Part shown: in pieces, positions 1 to 11,800 of the stretch
Numbering within the stretch: position 1 is the first letter of the stretch
How the letters are laid out: each line of letters opens with the position of its first letter
NCBI GenBank assembly: GCA_012931725.1
Contig: CM022944.1
Coordinates: forward strand, 11,437,448-11,501,447
Direction: 5' to 3'
DNA from: Litsea cubeba
Lineage: Eukaryota > Streptophyta > Magnoliopsida > Laurales > Lauraceae
DNA: 64,000 bases
Notes under the pieces: generated by a model
Told to the model about the DNA's origin: nothing
Database searches by the model: none
Seen by the model: the letters and a program-made list of their open reading frames with translations, nothing else
Position numbers and translations under genes: made by a program

Positions 1-724
1 AGACACGGGTCAATGTTCACCCCAATCACACTATCGGGTCACCTCTAAGTAGTCCTAGGTTTAGGTCCTCCATTTTTCCATTTAATTAATAGGTATAAGC
101 AAACACAAGGACAATAGAGTGACAGTGATAATATGAGGAAGATGAACCTCCAAGTACACGAATCATAGGGCGATAGCAACAGTCCAACCTAGGTAAATGG
201 TCCACTTTCGGATACAGGTCCATCTCAGGTAATTCGATCTTTAAGTGAAACCACAGATGCTAAGGAATATTGTGTTTGGTGCTTAGAAGTTATGTGCATC
301 ATTAGTAACGTATAAAGGTCGAATCATCTCAGATTACATAACATGGACCCTAATCAGTGGACCCCACGAGTCAAGGCTGAGCTACACCATTGACTCGTGG
401 TTGGCACAGTGATGGAGTCATTTGGATGGTCAATGGGCCCAACAAACGATCACAACATGAGAAACTAAAGTCTGGGAAACTTACTGTACACAGTGTGCTC
501 GATTGATCTCCTGGCCTGGGGTCAACCCGGCACACTAGGATCAGAGAGTATTCACCCTTCAGGTATAGTCCTGAATTATTGGAATTTCCAGTGTGTTCGG
601 TCAACCTCCTGGCCTGGTCGGTTAACCGCGCACACTGCAAATTCTGGCTAAGGGGGTGTCCCAGGTTTCAGCTTCTCTCTCTCTAAAATTCCTGATTTCG
701 GTTACCTGGTCTCGGTCTTTTGGC

Positions 725-960
725 TCGGAGCTTGGATAAGTACTGAGATCGGTCAAGCACTGAGCTCGGTTAAGCACTGAGATCGGTCAAAGCACTGAGC
801 TCGGCTAAGACGCTGAGCTCGGCCAAACACTGAACCCGGCTAAGACACTAAGCTCGGCCAAACACTGATCTCGGCTAGAACACGGAGCTCGGCCAAACAC
901 TAAGCTCGGTCAATCTACTGAGCTCGGCCAAACGACTAAGCTAGGTCAACTACATACACT
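725..960. repeat. Degenerate ~20 bp tandem repeat (CACTGAGCTCGGTCAA type)
   Basis: About 11 imperfect units alternate between ACTGAGCTCGG and ACTGAGATCGG, separated by YCAAR-type linkers, inside the gypsy LTR. An amplified minisatellite within the LTR is the simplest reading. Confidence 0.75.
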
Positions 961-1417
961 GATTTCTAGGTCTGAGGAAAAATCCAGATTATGCACAAGG
1001 GTTCTGATTGGGTTCCAAAAGGGTTAAAGGACCTCTCTCTAATTAATGGATCTAAAGGTATAAATTAGAAACTAAGGATCTTATTTTAATTAATAAGACT
1101 AATAGGTTTTATTTTAATTAATGAAACTAATTGGTCAAGGTACTTAATTAATATACTAACCCATGGTTAAAAGTAATCCTAGGTCATTAGGTTAAATGGT
1201 CCCACAGGTCCCAGTCCTAGATCAGGACTCATGATCAGGTTCATTAAGCAGACCCTGATCCAATGTCCGGATCTGATCTGAAATCAAAGACCCACTTGGG
1301 CCCCACAAGTTGTTGGATCACAATTTCTCCATGCTCCCTCATTTCTTCCTTTTTCCCATGCACCCAAGGACTACCATAACTCCCCTCATCTCTTTCTTTT
1401 AGTTGTCTTCACAGAAT

Positions 1418-1454
1418 GTGTTCTGTTACAGAACTCAGTTCTGTAACAGAACAC
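1418..1454. repeat. Perfect 18 bp inverted repeat (hairpin) in the LTR
   Basis: GTGTTCTGTTACAGAACT (1418-1435), a single C, and its exact reverse complement (1437-1454). Each arm also contains the odd-centred palindrome TTCTGTTACAGAA. Confidence 0.85.
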
Positions 1455-2160
1455 GACGCCTCCTCCTCATCATCACAGGTAGTGGCCCACCTCAAAATCT
1501 TGATCCATCTTTCCCCTTAGGGTCGCCCAGGGCCCCACTATCAGATGTGGGGTCCTGATTTCCAAGATGGCCCACATGGGCCCCACAGTACCCAAAAAAC
1601 GGAATAGTTTCCTACACGATTTGGGTTTTGACAGTTAATGTCAATTGCATGGATCATGGCCCTTCATTGATCAAGGATCAGATCAGACTCCACCCTCATG
1701 GTCGCCCAGGGCCCCTCTACCAGATGTGGGGCCCTGATCAGTCACAGGGTGGCCCACCTGGGGCCCAGTCTCAAAGTCACAAATGGGTTCTTCACTAGGT
1801 TCTCTTCCGGGACTGATACAGAGCACCCTATACCACTGCTAATACACTGGATTCCTCCCCAGACCATTTCCCATCCATTAATTCATCACATACACAAACA
1901 ATACCATGCAAAGAAGACACTTCAATGCCCCACCATCCATCAATCCTAACCATCGATCATCCAAATGAGGTGATCCTCATCCATCAATGGCCAAACTAAC
2001 CAACAAACAGGCTCAAGGATACATCAAACAATCACATACAGAATTAAAGTTGCAGAATCAAGAGGAAGAAGAGATCATGCATTCTAAGTTATTTACATAG
2101 AGTTACTTGCCTTGATCAGTTGCAGACAGGAGGAAGGGAGAAGAAGAAGAATAGAAACCA

Positions 2161-2170
2161 CTTATATAGG
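2161..2170 (-). promoter_or_regulatory. TATA-like box inside the LTR
   Basis: CCTATATAAG on the minus strand lies about 455 bases after the LTR start, where a U3 promoter would be expected. Inferred from motif and position only. Confidence 0.35.
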
Positions 2171-2637
2171 GAAGAATTCCAGCAGCAGGGAGGGCACAGT
2201 TGTTGATCGTCCAAGAAATTCTGGGAAGAGAAAGAAAGAAAGAGAGAGAGAGATAAAGAGAGGATGATGTTGCTCGTTGGAGAAGAAGAGGGAAAGAGAG
2301 ATGGAAATTAAGATGAATAGTGTTCTAGTTTGGTAGGGGAAGGCATAGTTTAAATAGGTTGGGATTTTGGGTTTAGGACAAAAAAGCCCTTAGGGTTTAA
2401 AATGGGATTAAGGTTAGGGTAAGGGTGCTTTGGTCATTGGGTAGTTCTAGAGAATTCCTAAGAAACCCCCCCTATTAATCTACTAAACACATAGTTAAAC
2501 TAACCTAATCTATAACCTATGAAAAATGCATAACTAGCCCCCACTAATTAATATAATTAATATACTAAGCTAATATATAGTATTCAAATTCAAATGGAGG
2601 GCCCACAAAGGGGTGGGGCCTCACATTCCTCCCTCCT

Positions 2638-2742
2638 TTAAAACATCTGGTCCCCAAATGTAAAAACAAAGTAGGGACATACCTGCGGTAGAAGATGTGG
2701 ATAATCTCTTGCCACCTGGTCTCGTAGCTCCCAAGTAGTTTA
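2638..2742 (-). pseudogene. C-terminal tail of a Ty3/gypsy polyprotein
   Basis: The minus strand reads TTWELRDQVARDYPHLLPQV, then about 12 residues and a TAA at 2640-2638. The TTWE...YPHL pattern is the usual C-terminal tail after the integrase of chromovirus-type Ty3/gypsy polyproteins. Only about 33 codons remain. Upstream, the reading frame dissolves into non-coding DNA, so this is a 5'-truncated remnant. The following purine tract and LTR start confirm its orientation. Confidence 0.7.
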
Positions 2743-2743
2743 A

Positions 2744-5700
2744 AGTTGCTTTAATAAATTTCAATCCACGTAGGGCATAAAATAAACTCTTGGCACCTAG
2801 TTACTACATTCAAAAAGCACACCAGGCGTCCAATATCCAACGATTGCTTGAACTGCAAACTTTATTATAAGTTGGGCACTGCAATAATTTATAACAAAGA
2901 AACCAACAGCTAGCTCAATGCTTCATAAATTAGTAAAGGACGATCTATACTCTACCAACAAAGCTCATAAACCATTTTACAAATACGTGGAAAATATGGA
3001 AGTCAGTTGCTTTTTCTTAATTAAGAGACTTTTGGCATGATAAAACTATAGTCATAAAGAATCGTGGATAAGGAAGAATTAGCATTAAAGCCGGTGCATT
3101 CACAAGTTATCATATAGCAAATTAAAAAAAAAAAAAAAAACGTAAAGAAGCCAACACCCCAGTCCCAAGAAATCTTATTTTAAGAATAGCCTCCAATCCC
3201 TATATTCCGATTCTGCCCCTGGGCCTACAGAACATATTTTGATCGAAAATGATTTGCTAAAAAGCTTAAAATCTTCTTATTTGTAAATTCACTTTATCAA
3301 TAAAGTGAAGCGAGGAATCTCAAGAGACAACAAAAGAAAATAGGTCAAATAAAAAAGTACTTTATTTCAAAAAAACACCTTTACTTAAAAATAAAAACAT
3401 TACGCTCACCATATTACTAAATGACGGAAAAAAAAAAGTAAAAATGGTACATTGTTACTTCTAAATGACAAAAGGTCATTACTTTTATTTGACCTCTCTC
3501 TTCTTTTTTTATCCCATAGTTTGACCCCTTGGGACCAAAGGTGGGGTTGGTTTTAAAAGATGCTTGGATAGTTGTAATAAAAGAAATTGAACCTTGCTTT
3601 ATCTGGTAAAACAAAAGGCATTAAAAAAAGATCAAAAGAAACCGTAGACATGAGTAATGGATGGCTAGGATCCTCCAAAAACAAGTCTGACACAACACAT
3701 GAGCGTTGACCGAATAAATGAAAAGAGAAAAAGAAGCACAGGCAGGGAATGGAGAAAGGAAAATCACAGTATCACATGCGTTTTGGATTTTGGAAGTTCC
3801 ATATTCCTACACTTTTAGCATCCATTCTTCTCTCTAATGTCCCTCTCCCCAAACACGGATTACGATCATCTCAACCCTACTGAGATGGCCCACTCATTCA
3901 TATCTAACCTTCTGTTAAAGCTACTATCAAATTGGTCTCAACCAAAACTATGTAGATACATAACAATCCACCATAGAGAAAGTTAAAAATCTACAAGGGA
4001 GTCATTCTATCTAATATCTATACTATACATCCATAAAGAAAAAAAAAAGAATAAAAATTATCCTTCTCTAGATACAATCAATAGAAATGAAGCAAGTAAC
4101 ATGTGCAATGAAGAATCTACTCCAATCAAACCTTGCTTAAAAAACATTATATTATATCAGTTAATAGAATATATAAAATACTATCCTTGCATAAGTGTGA
4201 AATAGAGTAAATATTTAAGAGGCTTGTTCTAGCCCAAAATGAAATTGTTATACACATACCTTTTCTCCTATGCCACCCATTCTCGATAAAGATTTTATAC
4301 CTGCAATTTCAGAAAATAAATTAATAAATAATTTTATAATTTATTACAAAAATGAACTCATTATAGTTATAGAGAATGTTCAAAAGCATAAGGTAAAAAC
4401 TAAAAATAGTACCATTGTAAATCAAAAGGAAAAATTAAAAATAATAATGAACAGAAACATAATCAAATAATGTCCATAATAATGAACAGAAACATAATCA
4501 AATAATGTCCATATCTAAAATAGTCCTTTCAACAACTTCCATTTCCAAAAATATAGTTCATCAATTTTATGATTATTTACCTTTATTTCTTCAAATTTAT
4601 CCACTTCGACAGAGAATACACTATATCATGAAACCAAACCCACCAGTGTTCCTTCCAAAATGACTAAATTTGTAATGTTATATGAGTCAAGATTTACACG
4701 GATAATGAAGATATAACCCTTTTGATGGAAAAACTAAAACCATGGGAGATTGATGTTCTCCACTAGATTTCCATCCTTGACTGTATACTCTTCACCCCTT
4801 TATGCAACTAAGATAAAAACTTCTTTACCATAAATTTCTAAGAATTTGTTAATAAAAAGACAAACAGCTCTTATAAAATTTGCTTTCAAGCACTCTAAGA
4901 AATATAAATCCCTTCATAGGATTGGACTGATCATTTGGTGGACTGTACAGTGGGCATGTGTGGGAAGAATCCTACCCTAACCATATGAATTAGAGAGACA
5001 GAACATAAAGATCTACCAAACAGCTCATTATCAATACTAATAAGGTGAGTGAACAATGAAAGGTATGATTTGATTATTTGGTTGAGAAGACCAAGTCCCT
5101 CACCATCCCTCAACACTGATATTCATTGATTCTGGGGTGGATACATGGAAAGGTCCCCTTGCCAAGGACAAGAGTCGGAAAAAAAATCGGCACCATAAGA
5201 TAATCCTAGTCCTTGATTCAATAGCCTTAATGTTTAATGATCTTTTAACCATAAACTTCTGTGGCGTGTACTGATTAAAATTGGGACAGAGTGGGCCCCG
5301 CAGAGCTGTTCTGCTGCGAGGAGAACATTTCTCTTCTACTTGCAATTGTAGAAACAGTGAAACACAGCTAAGATCGAATGAGCACTGAGCAGGCCCCATA
5401 TAGCATGCACATCTGCCAAAGCGCCACTTGCTCAGAGATAGGCACATGAATAAGTATGAATGGTTTTTCTCTTCTTTAAAAATAACTGACCTCTCTATTC
5501 CTGTTTTTAAAATTTCCAATTTCTTAAAATATATCAGTATTCAAAAAGAGAGAGCAGCATATTTGATGGGGAAAAAAAGAGAGAAGCTACAGCAGATTTG
5601 ATGGGGAAAAGGGCAACTTTTGCAAAAGAAAGTTAAAAAAAAAATAAAATAAAAATAAAAACAGACCAAGAGAGAGAAGAAGAAGAGAGCAGCACCAGAT

Positions 5701-6517
5701 CATTCCTAGTGGGAAAAAACAGTGACTTTTTTGCAAAACAGAAAAGGGAAAGAGAGGCAACACCTAAAATGAAAACAAGCAGAGAAACAGCATCAAACAT
5801 ATCACACCTCAGATCACTTCAATACAAACAAGTATAGAAGCAAACAAAATCTAGATCACTTCCAACTGCAGAAGCATATGGTACATCACAGATCTAAAAA
5901 ATAATAGAGAAAGAACAAAGAGAGGAACTTCAATTGACAGCAAAGAATCAAAACAAGTCATTATAAAGTAATGAGCACAAGGGGATTCTACACAGGAATC
6001 ATCTTTCAAGCATCATAAGAACATTTCTCTTCTACTTGCAATCGTAGAAATACAACCAAATCACCACTTTCTCAGAGATAGGCACATGAATATGAATGGT
6101 TTTTCTCTTTTGCAAAAACAGGAAAAGAAAGTAAAAAACAGAGCAAAAGAGAGAAGAAGAGAGCAGTAGCAAGAGGAGAAGAAGAAGCCCCCGACCTGAT
6201 CTATTTGCTGCGATCGGGCCGCTGCTGCTGCTGCTCAGTGCTTCTTCTGTTTTTTTTTTTTTTTTTTCTTCATCAACTTTGCTTCCTGGTTCATTCGTTT
6301 TGTAAGGTTAGGAGGTGGGAGTTGTTGAGATGCTTACAGGCAACTGGCTGTTCCTCACATGGTTGCTCCTCTTTTTTAACTTCCTTCTAACGTGCTGACC
6401 GGTAGCTAGGGATTAGAAGTGGACTGGGCCTTGGGCTGGGAGCCTTGGCGGGCTGCTGGCAGGGCCTGGGCTGGGGATTGTGGGCTGGTTTGATGTGAAT
6501 TCATATTTATATAAATA
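2744..6517. other. AT-rich intergenic DNA without a recognisable gene
   Basis: Only short low-complexity open frames are present, with no domain I recognise. The stretch contains A-runs (3123-3140), a T-run near 6249-6267, a purine-rich zone (5540-6180) and the local duplication listed separately. Positions 6410-6490 are G-rich (repeated GGGCTGG). No RNA gene or intact transposon was identified. Confidence 0.5.
5320..6180. repeat. Local direct duplication (5320-5715 versus 6019-6180)
   Basis: The block beginning GAACATTTCTCTTCTACTTG, continuing with CTCAGAGATAGGCACATGAA, occurs at 5320-5480 and again, with an internal deletion, at 6019-6112. A following purine-rich AGAGAGAAGAAGAGAGCAG block occurs near 5665 and near 6140. 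This is a diverged segmental duplication of unknown origin. Confidence 0.65.
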
Positions 6518-6596
6518 GAGGATTTTACCTAAAAAATTACCCAAGATGGCCACTAAACAAAAAATGGATCACTAGTAAATATGGTACGAAAGTGGT
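6518..6596 (+). repeat. Left TIR of the Pack-MULE
   Basis: About 79 bp, pairing as an inverted repeat with 8731-8810. Shared blocks include CACTAGT and TACGAAA, with small substitutions and a 1 bp indel. Confidence 0.8.
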
Positions 6597-6716
6597 CCTC
6601 TGGGACCACTTCCGTTTTTTTATATCAATGATCAAAACAAGTAACGACGTCGTTGCACCATTCAATCCCATAAAAGTGCCCTAAAACCCCACTTCCCCAT
6701 TGTCCCCTTCTTCCTC

Positions 6717-6959
6717 TCATCGTTGCATGTCACCTGAATCACTCTGGAGATCTTCAATTAGCTTCCTAACTTGGGCTTCAACGCCTGTGAGATCAGGTCT
6801 TGAGTTCAAGGAAGGAGACGACACAATCCTTGAAGCAAATCTCTCAGATTGCCGTCGCCAGATAATTTGGTTTCTGGATCGTGCCTCAGCCAACTGGGAG
6901 AGCTCAGGTTCTCTACGTGGAGGGGCAGGTGCATAAGCCTCTGATATCAGCTCACCAGA
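6717..6959 (-). pseudogene. Captured fragment of a PUB4-like U-box/ARM-repeat E3 ligase
   Basis: The minus strand encodes about 80 residues containing APAPPRREPELSQLAEARSR, IIWRRQSERFASRIVSSPS and GVEAQVRKLIEDLQS. From memory, this matches the linker just before the armadillo repeats of plant PUB4-type U-box ligases (IWRR, SERF, RIVSSP, GVEAQVRKLVEDL). The U-box and the ARM repeats are absent. The fragment joins the pectin methylesterase fragment around 6960-6988 within one open frame. It sits inside the Pack-MULE, so it is a captured piece and not a working ligase. Confidence 0.7.
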
Positions 6960-6988
6960 CGCATAACTAATATAATGGGTGAGATTAC

Positions 6989-7435
6989 CTTCCACAATCA
7001 CATACCCACACCCAAACGTTCCAACCCCAATCACATTCACCCGAGACGTCTGAGAAAATCAAACAAATCCAAATCACCAAACAACCATGAAGCCTCCGAG
7101 AAAGAAAAGGAGAATACAAACCCTAGCAGACAGGCAATTGTAATGGTTGAATGTGGGCCCCACACCCACATACAAACCTGATGATGGTCGATGTGGGAGG
7201 TGGTGTTGTTCCAGGTGAGGAGTGCGGTCTCTAGGCAGCAGCCGGCGAGGGTGATGAAGTTCTTGGTCTTAGCCACGTAGATGGGCTGATTGTAGACCCC
7301 AGGGGACACACAAATGATGGTGCAGCGCGTGTTGGAGAGGGGAACTGCGTCAATGGCGTCCTGCACGGTCGAGAACTCTCATTTCTTATCCTTGGCTACA
7401 GTCAGGACGCGAGGAGGAAGAGGAGGACTCGCCAT
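6989..7435 (-). pseudogene. Captured 5' part of a PME31-like pectin methylesterase, with intron
   Basis: Exon 1 (7435-7178) starts ATGGCG. It encodes a basic leader, then an in-frame TGA at codon 19 where family members have Gly before EFSTVQDAIDAVP. It continues through VSPGVYNQPIYV and ends TSHIDHHQ. A 128 bp GT-AG intron (7177-7050) follows. Exon 2 (7049-6989) encodes TSRVNVIGVGTFGCGYVIVE, where the family has ASRVIGTGTFGCGTVIVEGE. A donor-like GTAATC follows, as expected for the next intron. Family members continue for about 220 more residues carrying the catalytic Asp and Arg; all are absent. Retention of the intron shows capture from genomic DNA. Non-functional as an enzyme. Confidence 0.8.
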
Positions 7436-7617
7436 CTTCTTATATTACTTTTCTTGAGATGATCTGAAAGAAGGTGGATTGAGATGGGAACGTTGCTGAT
7501 CTCTCTATGTCTGTCTTGGCCGCTCTTGTTTCGACGTGCCTCCTCGATGCAGGTCTTTTGTCTGTCTCTTCGGGGTCTGATCTCAACTCCGAAAATAGGA
7601 ATGATCCTAATATATAT

Positions 7618-7808
7618 ATGACGACGTCGTTGCTTCATAAAAGCTAGTGGAAGAAAGTTTGCTTTAATATCTGACGACGTCGTTGCTTCACAGAAGCTAG
7701 TGCTTAAAAATGTGCTTTAATTTATGACGGAGTCGTTGCTTCACAGAAGCTAGTGAAAGACAATGTGCTTTAATATATGACGACGTCGTTGCTTCACGGA
7801 ATCTAATG
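7618..7808. repeat. ~53 bp tandem repeat with ACGACGTCGT core inside the Pack-MULE
   Basis: Four copies start near 7618, 7671, 7727 and 7778. Each contains GACGACGTCGTTGCTTCA (third copy GACGGAGTCGTTGCTTCA) followed by a GAAGCTAGTG-like segment. Single related cores lie near both element ends: 6644-6653, 8566, 8613 and 8669. ACGACGTCGT is a perfect palindrome. Position suggests transposase-binding subterminal repeats, an inference. Confidence 0.8.
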
Positions 7809-7897
7809 TAAAGAAGTGTTGATGTAAATATATAACTTGATGACAAATTTGTTGAAACTGTAATATATAAAATTGTATTACAAAAGCATGATCCACA

Positions 7898-8128
7898 TCA
7901 AGGGATATATACAAGGTATGCTAGAAAGCTACCCCACAAAAGTATGATCCACAAAACTACACGCAACGTTATCTCTTTTGCAATGTGTGCTTTTCTGTAA
8001 ATGATACGGGCGCCAAACTCCTTTTGGTATTCATTCATAATTTCTTTTGGCTTCAAGTGGTTATTGCATTGGACTCTGTCATCAATGAACTCTTCAATCA
8101 GTTTCAAGGATGCTTGGGGATGTGGCAT
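7898..8128 (-). pseudogene. Remnant of a MuDR-type (MULE) transposase
   Basis: The minus-strand frame reads HLKPKEIMNEYQKEFGARII followed by YRKAHIAKE. This resembles the MuDR N-terminal segment (kPkeI...eyGv.isYkkAwrAKE) found just upstream of the catalytic DDE core in MULE transposases. The core, zinc knuckle and most of the protein are missing, and the flanking frames are broken. It supports assignment of the surrounding element to the MULE superfamily. Confidence 0.65.
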
Positions 8129-8730
8129 TCAAATCACTTGTTTTGAGCAACAATGCTTGGATTATAAGTCCGCTCCTTAAACTCCGGGCCTGAATAAACT
8201 CAAACAATGTGAACTGAACCATCAAAATTTGGAATGGTGAAGTGAACTCCCTAAAGCTAAGTTTGGTGGACTCCAAAGTTCAAACCTAATGAAACATGAC
8301 TTTTAAATGGAACATATTATTTCCCAATAAGCATTCGATATTGATGATAACATATCGTAATTCCTTTACAATTTGCTCAGCTTCAAGCTTATAAAATTCC
8401 CGATTGATTTCCTTCAAAGACCCACTAATTTTCCTACATTTGAATGCCCCAAAAGATGATAAATAAATTAAAAAAAAAGGCAAGCATCATTAATAGGAAC
8501 CCCAAAAAAAAAAGTAATGTAAAAAGGGCAAAAAAAAAAAAAAACACACACTAAGATCAGCGTCGACGTCGTTGCCCAACCGTTATGCAGTCTTGCTGAA
8601 GAGGTAGAATAAGCGACGACGTCGTCTCTTCGCAGAATCTTGAAACACTTGATCCCATTTAAATGAGTGACGACGTCGACGCTCGTCGAAAAAGAATAAA
8701 AAAAAAAAAAGAAAAAAGTTTGGCAGGAAT

Positions 8731-8810
8731 ACCAGTTTCGTAGCATATAAACTAGTGTCCCCTTTTTTCGTCTAGTGACCATCTAAAGTCCTTTTTCAGG
8801 TAAATTCCTC
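8731..8810 (-). repeat. Right TIR of the Pack-MULE
   Basis: Inverted counterpart of 6518-6596, ending GGTAAATTCCTC at 8810. Confidence 0.8.
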
Positions 8811-11800
8811 TTATAATTTAATAGTAATATTCTTATTTTATATATATACACATTTTCTTTGAAACATTAATCTAATTTTTTTTACCAAAATCTACTAATC
8901 GACCAAAATATTTCATTTAAAGACTAAATCACAAAGAAAAGTCACAACTACATTGAGAACCCCAACCCAAGTGGATCGCAAGATCTACGTCGGCCCTACA
9001 TGTGAACGGATTTATGGGCTCACACCTTCATCCCGAGCCCTTGATCAAAAGGTCCACAAACATCATCTCTTAAAATACATGCACAATCGATCCAACGGTG
9101 TAGTCCATTCCGATGGATGCCAAAATACGGGATCAAACATCGATGGCTACCATGGGAAGGAGGTGTTGTGTGGTCGCTTCCGATGAATGATCAGGTGGGC
9201 TCCACAAATAGGGTGTGCACGGGTGTGTACAAAGATTAAGGTGTGCACTTGATAATTTTCGTCGTTAAAAATATGTATGGTTACATAAAACATATATGGA
9301 AAAAAAAAAATCAAACCAGCCATGCTCAAGCTGACCTGAGCGCGCTTGCGTTGAGCTTAGCTTGTGACCTGTGCCTGACCCATATAAGCTACAGAGCAAA
9401 CCATGTGGGCGATGCTCCTACTGAGTACTGGCAAGGTTGGGAGGAGATGTTTGCAGATGGAGACCCAAAGCATCCAGCCCTTTACTAGCTGGGCCAAACC
9501 TTCCCAAGGCACACTGAACCCAATTATGTAGGTCGGCTTGGATGTCGAGTCAGGTTTTTCTTAGTCCATCTAAGCTTCACTAAATAGAAACCAATTAATG
9601 CAAGTAAAGAAACTAAAAAAAAAAAAAAATATGTGTAGGGAAATCGAAATCCTCAGAAATTTACAATTGTCAAATATGGATTTACCACAACTTTAAGAAA
9701 ATCGAAAAAATTTTCCCTAAAAATTTAGTTACCAAACGTAACCTTAATATAAAATGCACTTATATGTGGGAACAATCCCAAAAAAGAAAAATCAATACTT
9801 CCTTTGTTTGCATAAAAAAAAAATATATCGCCCCTCTGTTGATCCTTTTTTATTTCACTCTTGCCAGACAAAAAAATTAATACCCTTTTATGTCCTCATA
9901 GATGCCCTCTCTAAACTGCTTCAATAGCTTCTGCCAATGTTTAAAGATTAGGTTGTCTAGTCATAGAATATTATTCCTTCATATCTACATGTCCCCAAAA
10001 ATTTCAAGTTATTGAATATTCTCCTTTTCTATTCCATCATAAGCTAAATAGTGGTGGTTGTGGGCCACTTCATATTTGTTTCTAGCTGTTTTTTGACCCA
10101 TGGTCTACACAGTCCCCTCAGAAAAAGACCCTAGATGCCACTACCAATTATCCAGGTCTGTGTGAAAGGTGTATCTTCAGCACTTATACATAAACTTAAA
10201 AGAAAGCAATCGTTCTACCACGCCATTTTTCAGGCCCTGAACATCAAGCCATTTAGACTTTTTTGAAAAGAAAATCCATATGTTTTATGATGGCAAGATT
10301 TCTCTGATTATGGAACAACTTATTCTCATATGAATCAAGGTTGAAGATACACTTAGACAACACATACTCTCCATATAGAATCTTGATAATTGACATTTAA
10401 GAAATAAGAAAATTTTGTCAGGCTTCTTATTCAACTTTCAAGCCAAACAAATGACATTTTCAAAGTGCCAAAAATATATATAAGTCTCGTATTTGAGTCC
10501 CAAATGAGCACTGGTGATACTTGAATTAACATGTCAGAAATGTACAAATTCAGGAACAGAGAAACTTAGCAATTCATAGCTGTCTTACACCACCGATAGA
10601 CCTTATAGAAAATTTGTTTTCATATCAATCCAGGTATAATTTAAACATATAACTAATAGTTTCTGGGTTCCAAACTATTAGCAACAGAAACAAAAATGAA
10701 ACAATCAATAACTTGCAACTAAGGCCATATCAATCTTATGCCTTCATAATCAGGAGAGTACTTTCTGTGTTCCCCTTCATTGATTTTTTATTTTGAGCCT
10801 CATTTTCCTTGGATACCTGTTGGCTCTAGTTGAAACTAACTTCACCTTTTAAGTGTTGCCACCAAACTTCTTTTAAATTCTAAATGATCCTAACTTCTTA
10901 GATTTTATCTTGATTTGGCCATTCACTAAAGATATTCTTCCAGTGATGCTAGTTGGTAGCGTATTGCTATTTAGTAGTGGTTCATGTAAGACATGTCTCA
11001 TTCAGTCATTTGGATACATATGGGCCCAGTTAATGTGGCCCAATATTGCCACTAGCCCATTAATAGTTATGGAACTTCCCTAACCTATATGCAATTATCA
11101 AGTTAAGTAATAATGAGAATAACTGCCCATTCTCTCTTTGATGGGAAGAGAGTGTTAGCAGTCTTCTTGAGAGGGTCCCTAATCTAGCAAGGAAGAAGGC
11201 TTGTGATTCCATCAACATCATACACGAAGAAGTTTTGCATGGATTAGAAGGCTGGGCTTTTCCATTTCAACAAGGTTAAAACCTTCAGTGATCTTCAAAG
11301 GCCAGAAAAGGAAACAATCTAATCACCATGGCAGAAGGTAAGTTCATTGTCTTCTGCATTAAATACTGATAATTTTGCCAACAGTTCACTCAATCTTTTG
11401 TTTGATCTATGACTGAAACTCCCTAATCAACATCATTGCAGCTATTATTTACTTTACCAGGTAATAGCAGCAAATCCCATTGATGTGTGCTATGTAATGG
11501 GATTCACATGGTCGACTGATTCAGCAAAACCAATGGAAGCAAATTTGATTTGAGGCACTAACTAATGTCAAATCGTAAGAAATTTTGCTGCTAAGCCACT
11601 GATTCTGGGGCTGTATCTTTGGTAATGGTAATCAGTGACAATCTTAATGCCAAGTGAGGAGAAAGCTGATGAGCAATTATACCATAAACCTCTTACCTGT
11701 GATCAAATATACCAATGAAATCAAAGCTAGCCTCGGATTAGGATCTCAATATTTCAGCAACGTTTATTGCCACAGATCCTTTGAAGTTCTACCTGAGAAG

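Larger units (their letters stand above)
1..2743 (-). mobile_element. 3' end of a Ty3/gypsy LTR retrotransposon (3' LTR plus last codons of pol)
   Basis: Read on the minus strand, a short coding tail ending at 2638 is followed by a purine tract (TAAAGGAGGGAGGAA, 2640-2626). An LTR-like start TGTGAGGCCCCACC follows directly at 2625. This coding end - polypurine tract - TG order is the 3' junction of a Ty3/gypsy element. The LTR runs from 2625 towards position 1 and its outer end was not found, so it may leave the window. The rest of pol is missing: homology stops near 2742 and unrelated AT-rich DNA follows, so the element is truncated rather than a solo LTR. The junction is seen directly; the Ty3/gypsy assignment rests on the pol tail. 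Confidence 0.75.
6518..8810. mobile_element. Pack-MULE: Mutator-like element with captured gene fragments
   Basis: The ends form a long terminal inverted repeat. The left end starts GAGGATTTTACCT and the reverse complement of the right end starts GAGGAATTTACCT. The match continues for about 80 bp at roughly 75-80% identity. Flanking 9-mers (ATATAAATA / TTATAATTT) agree at 6 of 9 positions, a decayed 9 bp target duplication at best. Inside, all on the minus strand, are a pectin methylesterase fragment with an intron, a PUB4-like fragment and a MuDR-type transposase scrap. Several ACGACGTCGT-cored subterminal repeats are also present. Long TIRs plus captured, intron-bearing host fragments define a Pack-MULE; there is no intact transposase. 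Confidence 0.8.

Noticed and set aside
4270..4470. 66-codon Lys/Asn-rich frame
   Set aside because: Typical chance frame in AT-rich DNA, partly overlapping a short tandem duplication (AATAATGAACAGAAACATAA).
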